This document shows positions 1 through 7,960 of a stretch of 64,000 nucleotides of DNA, one piece after another. Within the stretch, counting starts at the first letter, position 1. Each line of letters starts with the position of its first letter. Source of the DNA: Chitinophaga rhizophila (GTDB lineage Bacteria > Bacteroidota > Bacteroidia > Chitinophagales > Chitinophagaceae); assembly GCF_019492185.1 (NCBI RefSeq), contig NZ_JAICCF010000004.1, positions 992,001 through 1,056,000 on the forward strand. Reading direction: 5' to 3'. The notes below the pieces were generated by a model that saw only the letters and a program-made list of their open reading frames with translations, was not told the origin of the DNA and made no database searches. Made by a program: the position numbers and the translations under genes.

Positions 1-1952
1 CCATCTGCACCATGGCAGGTCTGGCACACAGTCTTAAATAACATGGCCCCTCTGGGATAAGTCTTCTGCAGACTTTCATCCATACTAGCCTTTCTGTGAT
101 TCTCTATATCCTTCATCACACGTTTCAATCGTTTAGCCAGGACCAGCGTTGTATCCGGGTTCAAACTTTTCAGCTGCTGCTGCAACTGGGTTTCTTTACC
201 TGCCATAGCCGCAATCACCGCATCAGCAACATATGGATCATTGGGATATCTGGTCATCAGCTGCTTCTTCAGTGGCTCCGCATCTTTATATAGCTGAGGC
301 GGTAAAGCAGGCAGTAGTAGCGCTACATAAGGTGCCAGGAACACGTTTTCTTCCATACGGGCCAGTTCATCTATTGCCTCTTTACCATTGGCAACATTGA
401 TGACAGATGGCAAAGCCGCCAGGCCCTGAGCCTGTAAGTAGGGATTTGCCTGCCGCAGCAATACCATCACGTCTGACAACTGTAATGCACCAAGACCTTC
501 CAGCGTCCAGAGCGCATGAATCTGTGCGTACAGGCTATCTTTCTGTTGCAATAACGAACGTAAAGCCGGAACCAGCGATATATGCCGGTGATCTATTATC
601 ATCTGCTGCGCTTTATCTCTGAGCCAGCCATTGTTGTTGCTAAGTAATGCCAGCAATACAGCCGGGTTGTTGTCGATTTTTACCGGTAAAGGGTGTGTGC
701 CGGCGGGTACAATCCGGTATATACGTCCGCAGTTCAGGGGGTTAGTGAGGTTACGGCTCTTTATTTCATTCTTCAGATAGGGCGTCAGGTAGGTCTTATG
801 CTGGATGATACCCCGGTACATATCGACAATATATAAAGCCCCATCGGGACCGTCGTATAGACTTACAGGTCTGAAGCGCTCGTCTGTACTGGACAGAAAT
901 TCTTTATTTGGATAAGCCTGATGGCCTTTTACGATGTATCCGCTGTCTTTGACGATATTCCTTTTAATGAGGTTGGCGGAAGGTTCAGCCACGAAGATGT
1001 TATTGTCTAAGTCTTTCCCGAGGAGGCCGCCACGGTATACCAATGGACTACAGGCAGCAGTCATTTTGACGAGGCGGAGGCTGTCATTGAGCGTACCTTT
1101 CATATATCCCCTGTTGACACCGGTAGTTGCCCTGGCAGGATATACCCGGTTATCAGGTACGATCTTCTCATCATAGCCTGACACATTTTTCTGTTCGGTG
1201 TTATTAGCGCCAAGTCCTGGAGGGAAGTAATCACCGATTACATTTTCAGAGTTGTTATTGTAATAAAGTCTGCCGAAGTTATCCTGGGAAATCCCCCACT
1301 GTCCGCGGAAGTGAGTCTGCTGTTTTAGCCATTTGTCTCCAACTCTGCGATAGCGTTTATCAGACTTGGCATTATATATCCAGTTATCTACAGCGCGTAG
1401 TAGTCCGTTGGGCTGATGCTCTACATTACCGCCTTCTGTGTATTTGTTATCCACCAGGGTCCGTTTACCTGGCTGGTCATTGTTGATTTCCACGAACCAG
1501 AGTCTGGGCGGTTCTGCCACCAGGATACCATTTTCTACCAGGCAGATAGCCCTTGGCAGCACGAGGGAATCCATGAATACAGTACGTTTATCTGCTTTCC
1601 CATCCTGATTGGTATCTTCCAGTATCACAATTTTGCCATTGGGTATATCTTCTCCTGTTCCCAGCGTATCAGGCATATAACCCGTCATCTCGACAACCCA
1701 CATACGTCCTTTTTCGTCAAATGTCATGGCCACCGGAACAGTAACTAACGGTTCGGCGGCGACGAGTTGTACTTCCAGGCCTTTGTCTACCGCCATATGG
1801 GAAATAGCAGTAGTAGCATCCAGCACAGCGGATACAGCATACTTTTCACGTATTGCCAGAGAGTCAGATTGTTTGTCCGGCGTCTTACTTGTATCTGTGT
1901 GACATGCTGAGAGCCATAAGCCGATCGCTAGAAGATATAACCTGGAATACAT
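1..1952 (-). CDS. PVC-type haem-binding CxxCH lipoprotein (3' end outside window)
   Basis: The first 650 residues are present and the frame runs off the left edge. It begins with a lipoprotein signal ending in LSAC (acceptor Cys17), so it is probably anchored in a membrane facing the periplasm or the outside. The next ~400 residues look like the beta-propeller family often fused to PVC-type haem domains (motifs such as WVVEMTGYMPD and YDGPDGALYIVDMYRG). A helical HEAT-like stretch follows. A c-type haem site CQTCH lies at residues 643-647, at the very edge. Such proteins are thought to be periplasmic dehydrogenases or electron-transfer proteins acting on sugars or alcohols; the substrate here cannot be told. 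The ATG at 1952 is preceded by a TATATTTG promoter element at 1985-1992 on the same strand. Confidence 0.85.
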   Translation of the reverse strand, partial: MYSRLYLLAIGLWLSACHTDTSKTPDKQSDSLAIREKYAVSAVLDATTAISHMAVDKGLEVQLVAAEPLVTVPVAMTFDEKGRMWVVEMTGYMPDTLGTGEDIPNGKIVILEDTNQDGKADKRTVFMDSLVLPRAICLVENGILVAEPPRLWFVEINNDQPGKRTLVDNKYTEGGNVEHQPNGLLRAVDNWIYNAKSDKRYRRVGDKWLKQQTHFRGQWGISQDNFGRLYYNNNSENVIGDYFPPGLGANNTEQKNVSGYDEKIVPDNRVYPARATTGVNRGYMKGTLNDSLRLVKMTAACSPLVYRGGLLGKDLDNNIFVAEPSANLIKRNIVKDSGYIVKGHQAYPNKEFLSSTDERFRPVSLYDGPDGALYIVDMYRGIIQHKTYLTPYLKNEIKSRNLTNPLNCGRIYRIVPAGTHPLPVKIDNNPAVLLALLSNNNGWLRDKAQQMIIDHRHISLVPALRSLLQQKDSLYAQIHALWTLEGLGALQLSDVMVLLRQANPYLQAQGLAALPSVINVANGKEAIDELARMEENVFLAPYVALLLPALPPQLYKDAEPLKKQLMTRYPNDPYVADAVIAAMAGKETQLQQQLKSLNPDTTLVLAKRLKRVMKDIENHRKASMDESLQKTYPRGAMLFKTVCQTCHGAD

Positions 1953-1984
1953 GATGAATGAGAAATTAGGAATTAGGAATGGGG

Positions 1985-1992
1985 CAAATATA
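1985..1992 (-). promoter_or_regulatory. Bacteroidota -7 element (TATATTTG)
   Basis: Read on the minus strand this is TATATTTG, matching the Bacteroidota -7 consensus TAnnTTTG. It would place transcription start about 25-30 bases before the ATG at 1952. No clear -33 TTTG partner is visible. Confidence 0.4.
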
Positions 1993-2165
1993 AGAGTCGG
2001 ACAGGGAAAGTGGTAGCCATTCGTGTAAAGAAGACAGTAAATTTGCAAATTGAGAATTAACCCTCTTGCCTATCTGTTTCTGCGAGGGTTCAAATTCTGA
2101 TTTACTAAGTCCTAATTCCTAATTGTTCTTTATCTTCGTTGTTTACAACCACTTTTATCGCGCTT

Positions 2166-3428
2166 ATGGGACGTTTCCAAGGACTGATCGGGATAGTATT
2201 TATTCTCGGGCTGGCTTATTTAGTGTCAAACAACAAGAAGAAGATCAATTTCAGGCTGGTACTCAGTGGCATCGGCTTACAGGTATTGATTGCCTTACTT
2301 ATATTTAAGGTAGGATTCGTGTTTCGCTTTTTCCAGGGAGTGGGTAAAGCGATGGGTAAACTGGAAGATTTTGCACGTCAGGGAGCGGCCTTCGTATATG
2401 GGGGCATTGCAGTAGAGTCCAAGCCGGGCACCGTTGTTAACTTTCTGAATGGCGGGTTTGTATTTGCATTTAACATCACAGCAGCTATTATATTGGTTTG
2501 TTCGTTGGTAGCCATTCTGTATCACTATGGGGTGATGCAGCGGATTGTGGCGGTTATTGCCAGAGCGATGAACGTGATTATGCGCGTGAGCGGCGCGGAG
2601 GCATTGAGTAATGTGGCGAGTGCATTTGTAGGGCAGATTGAGGCCCAGGTAATGATCAGACCCTACCTTCCTTACATGACACGCAGTGAACTGCTGGCGT
2701 CGATGAGCGGTAGTCTGGCGTGTATTGCTGGGGGTATACTGGTAGTATATTCCAATATGGGCAAGGCGGCAGGTATGGACCTCGCCCCTATGCTGATTAC
2801 AGCGAGCCTGATGGCAGCGCCCGGAGCATTGGTGATTTCCAAGATTGTATTCCCCGAAACGGAGGAGTCACAAACGATGGGCAAAGTAAAACTGGAGGTT
2901 AAGAGCCAGTATGTGAATGTGATCGATGCGATTACACATGGTGCAGGCGACGGCTTCAAGATAGCTATGAACGTAATTGCGATGATCATCGGCTTTATAG
3001 CGCTGATCGCATTCCTCGACTGGGGACTGGGAAAGATAGGTTTATTGTTCAACCTGGATTTTACGTTAAGTCTGAACTGGATATTCGGGAAATTGTTCTA
3101 CCCGATAGCCTGGGCAATGGGGGTACCTACTACAGATGTAAATAGTGTAGCAACCTTATTGGGACAGAAGCTGACAATCAATGAGTTCATAGCGTTTAAA
3201 AACCTGACTGATAAGACTGTTCCGGTAGTAACAGAAAGGGGGCTGCTGATTGTAAGTATTGCAGTGTGTGGTTTTGCAAACTTCAGCAGTGTAGGAATGC
3301 AGATTGGTGGTATAGGTGTGTTAGCTCCGGAGAGACGTGCGGATCTGGCATCGCTGGGATTGAAGGCGTTGTTTTGCGGTACGCTGGCTTCTTATTTGTC
3401 AGCTACTATTGCCGGCATACTCATTTAA
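2166..3428 (+). CDS. NupC-type concentrative nucleoside transporter
   Basis: Inner-membrane cation-coupled nucleoside importer of the CNT family. The chosen ATG gives 420 residues, the usual size for the family; an in-frame TTG at 2139 would add nine residues and cannot be excluded. The protein is strongly hydrophobic, with about ten membrane segments. Family landmarks seen are FVGQIEAQVMIRPYL, the following GSLACIAGG turn, and the C-terminal CGFANFSSVGMQIGG with APERR. It is a single gene, convergent with the DUF4259-smc pair and separated from it by a strong hairpin. Which nucleosides it carries cannot be read from the sequence. Confidence 0.92.
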   Translation: MGRFQGLIGIVFILGLAYLVSNNKKKINFRLVLSGIGLQVLIALLIFKVGFVFRFFQGVGKAMGKLEDFARQGAAFVYGGIAVESKPGTVVNFLNGGFVFAFNITAAIILVCSLVAILYHYGVMQRIVAVIARAMNVIMRVSGAEALSNVASAFVGQIEAQVMIRPYLPYMTRSELLASMSGSLACIAGGILVVYSNMGKAAGMDLAPMLITASLMAAPGALVISKIVFPETEESQTMGKVKLEVKSQYVNVIDAITHGAGDGFKIAMNVIAMIIGFIALIAFLDWGLGKIGLLFNLDFTLSLNWIFGKLFYPIAWAMGVPTTDVNSVATLLGQKLTINEFIAFKNLTDKTVPVVTERGLLIVSIAVCGFANFSSVGMQIGGIGVLAPERRADLASLGLKALFCGTLASYLSATIAGILI

Positions 3429-3454
3429 GTAATTACATATATATAGCAACAAAA

Positions 3455-3498
3455 TCCGCCTTATCTTCTACCGGGTACCGGTAAGAGGATAAGGCGGA
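3455..3498. terminator. bidirectional hairpin terminator
   Basis: A near-perfect inverted repeat of about 20 bp arms (TCCGCCTTATC...GATAAGGCGGA) sits between the convergent nucleoside transporter and DUF4259 genes. It is followed by CTCTTTTAT on the plus strand and by TTTTGTTG on the minus strand, so it can serve both directions. Confidence 0.85.
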
Positions 3499-3528
3499 GC
3501 TCTTTTATAGTTGGTTTAAGCTAAACGC

Positions 3529-3927
3529 TTAAATGCTTAATCTTTTAACAAGGTCAGCCAGTACAGCATCCCAGCTTTCATACTGTCCTTCTTCGGTTCT
3601 TACATCTTTCATTTCAGATGTAACGCGGATCTTTTCTACAACAGCTACTGCCAGTTTACGGAGAGCCGGAGTGGCCAGCAGGTTGAGTGAATCCAGGTTA
3701 TCCAGCGGATCTTCCGGAAAGTCATCGCTTGCTTTACCGGCGAGGGCTGCAACTACTTCAGCAGCGGCCAGTGCGTCTTCGCATTCGGATGTATCCAGTA
3801 CGCCATCCTTGTTTAAGGAGAACTGAAGCGTGTCGGCAACCATGCCGCCATCTTTGTTGTCCATCATTTCAAATACCCAGTCTTGAGAGCCATCATTTTC
3901 GAAGTTTCTGGTACCCCATGTGCCCAT
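3529..3927 (-). CDS. DUF4259 domain protein
   Basis: Small acidic protein of 132 residues, predicted cytoplasmic. The start MGTWGTRNFENDGSQDW matches the DUF4259 family, whose members begin with MGTWG followed by a DND/END-like segment. Function is unknown. It starts 35 bases after the smc stop codon on the same strand and is followed by the hairpin at 3455-3498, so it is probably co-transcribed with smc; whether that link is functional is not known. Confidence 0.85.
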   Translation of the reverse strand: MGTWGTRNFENDGSQDWVFEMMDNKDGGMVADTLQFSLNKDGVLDTSECEDALAAAEVVAALAGKASDDFPEDPLDNLDSLNLLATPALRKLAVAVVEKIRVTSEMKDVRTEEGQYESWDAVLADLVKRLSI

Positions 3928-3962
3928 GATATGTATTTTTTTGGTTTGCTTTATTGATTAAC

Positions 3963-6900
3963 TTAGTTAAGGCTTCTGAAATCCACAGGTACCAGTTTAC
4001 TTACACCCGGTTCCTGCATGGTTACCCCGTAGATCACATCCACAGCTGCCATTGTTTGCTTATTATGCGTAACAATAATGAACTGGGAATTATCAGAGAA
4101 CTTACGGATCATGTTGGTAAATTTCCCTACGTTGGCATCATCCAGCGGAGCGTCTACCTCATCCAGGATACAGAACGGCGCAGGTTTGATCAGGTAAATT
4201 GCAAACAACAAAGCGGTTGCAGTAAGTGTCTTTTCTCCACCGCTCAGCTGTGTGATGGCAGCCGGACGTTTACCCTTTGGTTTGGCAATGATTTCGATAC
4301 CAGTATCAGCCAGGTTTTCCGGATCATTCAGTATCATATCACACTGGTCTTCTTCGGTGAACAATGCCTTAAATACACGTACGAAGTTTTCTTTTACCTG
4401 GTTGAATGTATCCAGAAATTTCTGATTAGCAGTCGCTTCCACTTCCTGGATGGTGGCCATGAGGGATTCTTTGGCTGTAACCAGATCTGTCTTTTGCTCA
4501 AGGATAAACTCGTATCGTTTCTTCATTTCCATGAAGGCCTCGATAGCTGTAGGGTTGATTTCACCCATATTTTCCAGCCGTTTCTTGAGTCTTTCCGCAC
4601 TACCCTGTAATTCGTCTACCGGCAGGGCTGAGCTGCGCTGTTCGTCAATAATCTCATCCAGGTTCACTTTGAACTCCACGCTTAGTCTTTCCTTCATGGA
4701 AGCCAGTTGCAGTTTAAGCTCATTCACCTTGTCTTTGATGACGTTCAGGGACTGTTCCAGCTCCTGTTTAGCGCGTTGGCGGGCACGAAGCGTGGTCTCT
4801 TTCTCCTGCAACTGATTCCGGAAGTTATAATATTCCTGATCTTTTTCGTTCAGTTCTTTCTCTTCTTCCTGTTTTCTGCGGAACAGGTCAATCAGACCTT
4901 CTTCTGCGTTACCCAGTTTGTCTTCGGCAGCAGCGATATTGGCAACCGCGTCTTCTAACTGGGATTTATTACTGGTGATCTGCGTATGCAGGTCAGATAA
5001 TTGCTTGCGTTTGAAGTCCAGTTCCTGTCTGAGGGCCTGTACTTTACTCTGCTGACGCGTTTGCTGCAGGTTCTGGTTATTGAACTGTACATTGGCCTGA
5101 TTGTACTGGTTTTCTGCATCTGTGGCTGCTCTTTCGGCAGCTGCGATACTATCGTGCAGGGCATATACCTTTTCATTCAGCTCCTCCAGCTCTTCCCTGA
5201 CGCCTTTAATACTTTCCTGGTTAGCTTCCAGAGAGTCCTGCATTTCGAGCAGGCGCTTCTCCCCGGCTTCTACAAGGTGACGGAAGTTCTCAATACGGTT
5301 CTGCAAGCCGAACACCTGGTTGTTTAACTGGTTGATCTTCTCACGGGCTGCATTGATCTTATTTTCATTCAGCTGGCTATTATAACCAAGTACCTGGTTA
5401 TGTTTCTCCTGGATCTGGTGACGGAGGGTGGCTACTGTTTCTTCCAGTAACTTGATCTCTTCATCCAGCTTTTCCAGGTTTTTAGCACGACCCAGTTTCT
5501 TACCTTCAAACAAGCCGACTGAACCACCACTAAAACTGTACCGGCCACGGTTCATGCGGCCGCTTTTTTCTATAAGCAGCACATCCTTGTCGGTCAGCTC
5601 TTCAAACTGCACAGTGCTGACGTCATCTGCAATAAAGACTTTACCCAGCAGGTAATACCCAAGACCTTTATAACGTTCTTCTAACTCTACAACATCGAGG
5701 GCCGGTATAGTACCTGGAGGTGTAGCAGGAACCGCTGGTTGCTGATTGAACTGATCAAGGATAAAGAAATTAGCCTTTCCTTTTTTGTTCTCGTCCAGCA
5801 GGCGTATCGCTTGAACGGCTTCCGCCGCATTATTTACAACATAGTAGTTCAGATAAGGTTCAAGCAGGTTCTCTACGCAGGTTCGGTATTCTTCCCTACA
5901 GAAAAAGATGTCGCTGAGGATAGGCGCGGCATTATTCCACTCGTTGTTCTTTTTGAGGAATTTGATACTTTCCGGGTAACCTTCCAGGCTGTCAACCAGA
6001 GATTTCAGCAGATCGTATTCATTCTTTTTCTGGTCGAGCGTACGGTTCTGATCAACCAATCTGTCGCGGAGCCCTTCTATCTCACCCTGAGTAGCTAGGA
6101 TCTTGCCTTTGGTCTCCTCCTGGAAAGCAATCATGTCTTCCAGATCGGCCTTTTGGTCCTGCACGGTTTCCTGCAATACCACCCGTTCCTCTTCCAGCTG
6201 CGTGATCTGCTGCTGACGACCGGCTTTTTCTTCCTGTAACTGCTGGATACTACGCTGTAGGTTCTGTACGGAGGTATCGGCTACCGCTACCTTCTTTTCC
6301 GCTTCAAACTGCTGGCGTTGCCATTGCTGCTGATCGCGGCGCAGGGTTTCCAGGGACAGTTTCTTCTGATTAAAGGCTTCTTTCTTCTCGTCCACCATAT
6401 CCTGCAGTCCCTCCAGTTGATCCCGCAGGGTTTCAAAAGCTTCCTGTTCTTCCTCTACCTGGGTTTCGGTAAAAGCGATGGAATCAGTCAGTCCCTGTAG
6501 CTGTCCTTCAGCATTGGTAAGGAAATGGCTGATGTTCCGCTCCCTTTCTTTGAGGTAGGTCAGCTGCTGGGTAGCCAGGTTTTTATCGTTCTCTTTGGTA
6601 CGGATAGTGGAAACGAGTTCGTTGAAAGACTTCTGCAGGACCTGCAGTTCTCTTTCTTTTGCGACGAAGTGGAGTTTATCTTCCTCAACACTGGCTTCGG
6701 CGGTGGTAATCTCTGTTTCCAGGGCCAATTTCTTATCGCTTTCTGCCTGTTGTTCGTCAGTGAGTTCCTTGAAGGTGACGTTAAATCCTTCGAGGGCTGC
6801 TTTTGCCAGTTCGATGCTGACTTCGCGGTACTCTTTTTTCACCTCATAGAAGCGTTCCGCCTTACGGGCCTGGGCTTCAAGAGTCTTTAAGTTATTGTTT

Positions 6901-7493
6901 ATCTCAAAAAGCAGGTCCTCAATACGGTTCAGGTCTCCTTCAGTAGCTTCGAGCTTGGACTTTGCTTCTTTTTTACGGGTTTTATATATAGAGATGCCGG
7001 CAGCCTGTTCAAGCATTCTGCGGCGGCTGTTTTCTTTGTCTTTGATGATATCGTCCACCATGCCCAATTCGATGATGGCATAGGAATCTGTACTGACACC
7101 GGTGTCCATGAAGAGGTTATGGATATCTTTCAGGCGGCAGGCCACATCGTTCAGGCGGTATTCGCTATCGCCATTTTTGTAAAACTTACGGGTAATAGTT
7201 ACAGTGGTAAACTCAGTTGGCAGGACGTTGCGGGTGTTCTCGAAGGTAAGACTAACTTCCGCCATACCACTTGCAGAGCGTGTTTTAGAGCCATTGAAGA
7301 CAAGACCGGACTGATTCTCTGAACGCAGGTTACTGATCTTATGCTCCCCGATCACCCAGCGAATGGAGTCGATAATATTACTTTTGCCACATCCGTTGGG
7401 GCCTATAACCCCGGTTACCCCTTCGTCGAAGTGTAATACGGTTTTGTCAGCAAAACTTTTGAAGCCTTTTATTTCTAATGTTTTTAAACGCAC
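3963..7493 (-). CDS. smc: chromosome segregation ATPase SMC
   Basis: Structural maintenance of chromosomes protein, 1176 residues, the normal length for bacterial SMC. The N-terminal ATPase half carries Walker A GPNGCGKSN (residues 31-39). Two long coiled coils flank a hinge at roughly residues 500-640. The C-terminal half has the ABC signature LSGGEKTL and Walker B FCILDEVDAPLDDA. It forms the condensin ring with ScpA/ScpB, which are not in this window. The protein is complete. Its ATG is preceded on the minus strand by a TATCTTTG element at 7523-7530, and the DUF4259 gene follows 35 bases downstream. Confidence 0.98.
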   Translation of the reverse strand: MRLKTLEIKGFKSFADKTVLHFDEGVTGVIGPNGCGKSNIIDSIRWVIGEHKISNLRSENQSGLVFNGSKTRSASGMAEVSLTFENTRNVLPTEFTTVTITRKFYKNGDSEYRLNDVACRLKDIHNLFMDTGVSTDSYAIIELGMVDDIIKDKENSRRRMLEQAAGISIYKTRKKEAKSKLEATEGDLNRIEDLLFEINNNLKTLEAQARKAERFYEVKKEYREVSIELAKAALEGFNVTFKELTDEQQAESDKKLALETEITTAEASVEEDKLHFVAKERELQVLQKSFNELVSTIRTKENDKNLATQQLTYLKERERNISHFLTNAEGQLQGLTDSIAFTETQVEEEQEAFETLRDQLEGLQDMVDEKKEAFNQKKLSLETLRRDQQQWQRQQFEAEKKVAVADTSVQNLQRSIQQLQEEKAGRQQQITQLEEERVVLQETVQDQKADLEDMIAFQEETKGKILATQGEIEGLRDRLVDQNRTLDQKKNEYDLLKSLVDSLEGYPESIKFLKKNNEWNNAAPILSDIFFCREEYRTCVENLLEPYLNYYVVNNAAEAVQAIRLLDENKKGKANFFILDQFNQQPAVPATPPGTIPALDVVELEERYKGLGYYLLGKVFIADDVSTVQFEELTDKDVLLIEKSGRMNRGRYSFSGGSVGLFEGKKLGRAKNLEKLDEEIKLLEETVATLRHQIQEKHNQVLGYNSQLNENKINAAREKINQLNNQVFGLQNRIENFRHLVEAGEKRLLEMQDSLEANQESIKGVREELEELNEKVYALHDSIAAAERAATDAENQYNQANVQFNNQNLQQTRQQSKVQALRQELDFKRKQLSDLHTQITSNKSQLEDAVANIAAAEDKLGNAEEGLIDLFRRKQEEEKELNEKDQEYYNFRNQLQEKETTLRARQRAKQELEQSLNVIKDKVNELKLQLASMKERLSVEFKVNLDEIIDEQRSSALPVDELQGSAERLKKRLENMGEINPTAIEAFMEMKKRYEFILEQKTDLVTAKESLMATIQEVEATANQKFLDTFNQVKENFVRVFKALFTEEDQCDMILNDPENLADTGIEIIAKPKGKRPAAITQLSGGEKTLTATALLFAIYLIKPAPFCILDEVDAPLDDANVGKFTNMIRKFSDNSQFIIVTHNKQTMAAVDVIYGVTMQEPGVSKLVPVDFRSLN

Positions 7494-7522
7494 AATTGCT
7501 CTGCTTTGTTTTTTTAAGCCGT

Positions 7523-7530
7523 CAAAGATA
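7523..7530 (-). promoter_or_regulatory. probable smc promoter -7 element (TATCTTTG)
   Basis: On the minus strand TATCTTTG matches TAnnTTTG and lies 30 bases before the smc ATG. No convincing -33 box is visible. Confidence 0.45.
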
Positions 7531-7705
7531 ACTATGATTTCTTTGATTTATGCCCCGGATTTGCCTTATCATACTATAATAATGCATTTTTACCAGATTA
7601 TTTATCTCCGGATTCTGATTTCCAGCATTTTACCTGGACGGCTATCTTTATTTTTCCAAAGAAAACAGTAATTTTTAAGAACACCATGTACCTGTAAAAA
7701 TTTAA

Positions 7706-7725
7706 TTATACACAGTTGTGTATAA
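7706..7725. promoter_or_regulatory. inverted pair of DnaA-box-like 9-mers
   Basis: TTATACACA at 7706-7714, then GT, then TGTGTATAA at 7717-7725: a perfect inverted repeat. Each half matches the DnaA box pattern TTATNCACA. It could be a DnaA site or simply a palindromic operator for another regulator. Confidence 0.45.
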
Positions 7726-7912
7726 ATTACAATATGGACATAGCATAGTGAATGGAACTGCTGTAACCCCGGCGGCAATCCTAGAATATGGGGAGAGACC
7801 TATAAATACCACCTACTACCTGATGCTGAGGCTAATAAGGGCATTACTCCAGCGGAAGATTTGCTGTGCATCAGGAGTAAATATTGTATCACGGACAGGA
7901 AATAGCATTCTT

Positions 7913-7941
7913 TTTGCTTATCAGCGATTTGAATAACTTTG
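7913..7941 (+). promoter_or_regulatory. Bacteroidota promoter for the FUSC gene
   Basis: TTTG at 7913-7916, a 17-base spacer and TAACTTTG at 7934-7941 fit the -33/-7 pattern TTTG...TAnnTTTG. The ATG follows at 7961, giving a very short leader. Confidence 0.55.
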
Positions 7942-7960
7942 CATATATTAAAATTTCCAG

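Larger units (their letters stand above)
7494..7960. other. smc / FUSC divergent intergenic region
   Basis: 467 bases without a convincing gene between two divergently transcribed genes. It holds the smc -7 element, an AT-rich stretch, a 20-base palindrome made of two inverted DnaA-box-like 9-mers (7706-7725) and a promoter for the rightward gene. Short open frames here have no ribosome site or recognisable product. Confidence 0.6.

Noticed and set aside
4450..6890. Several long open frames antisense to smc
   Set aside because: They are shadows of the smc coding sequence, caused by its codon bias and coiled-coil repeats.
7718..7936. 72-codon plus-strand open frame before the FUSC gene
   Set aside because: It spans the promoter of the next gene and the product looks like random translation.
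7494..7960. Replication origin next to smc
   Set aside because: Only two DnaA-box-like sites and no dnaA, dnaN or clear unwinding element; the evidence is too thin for an origin.
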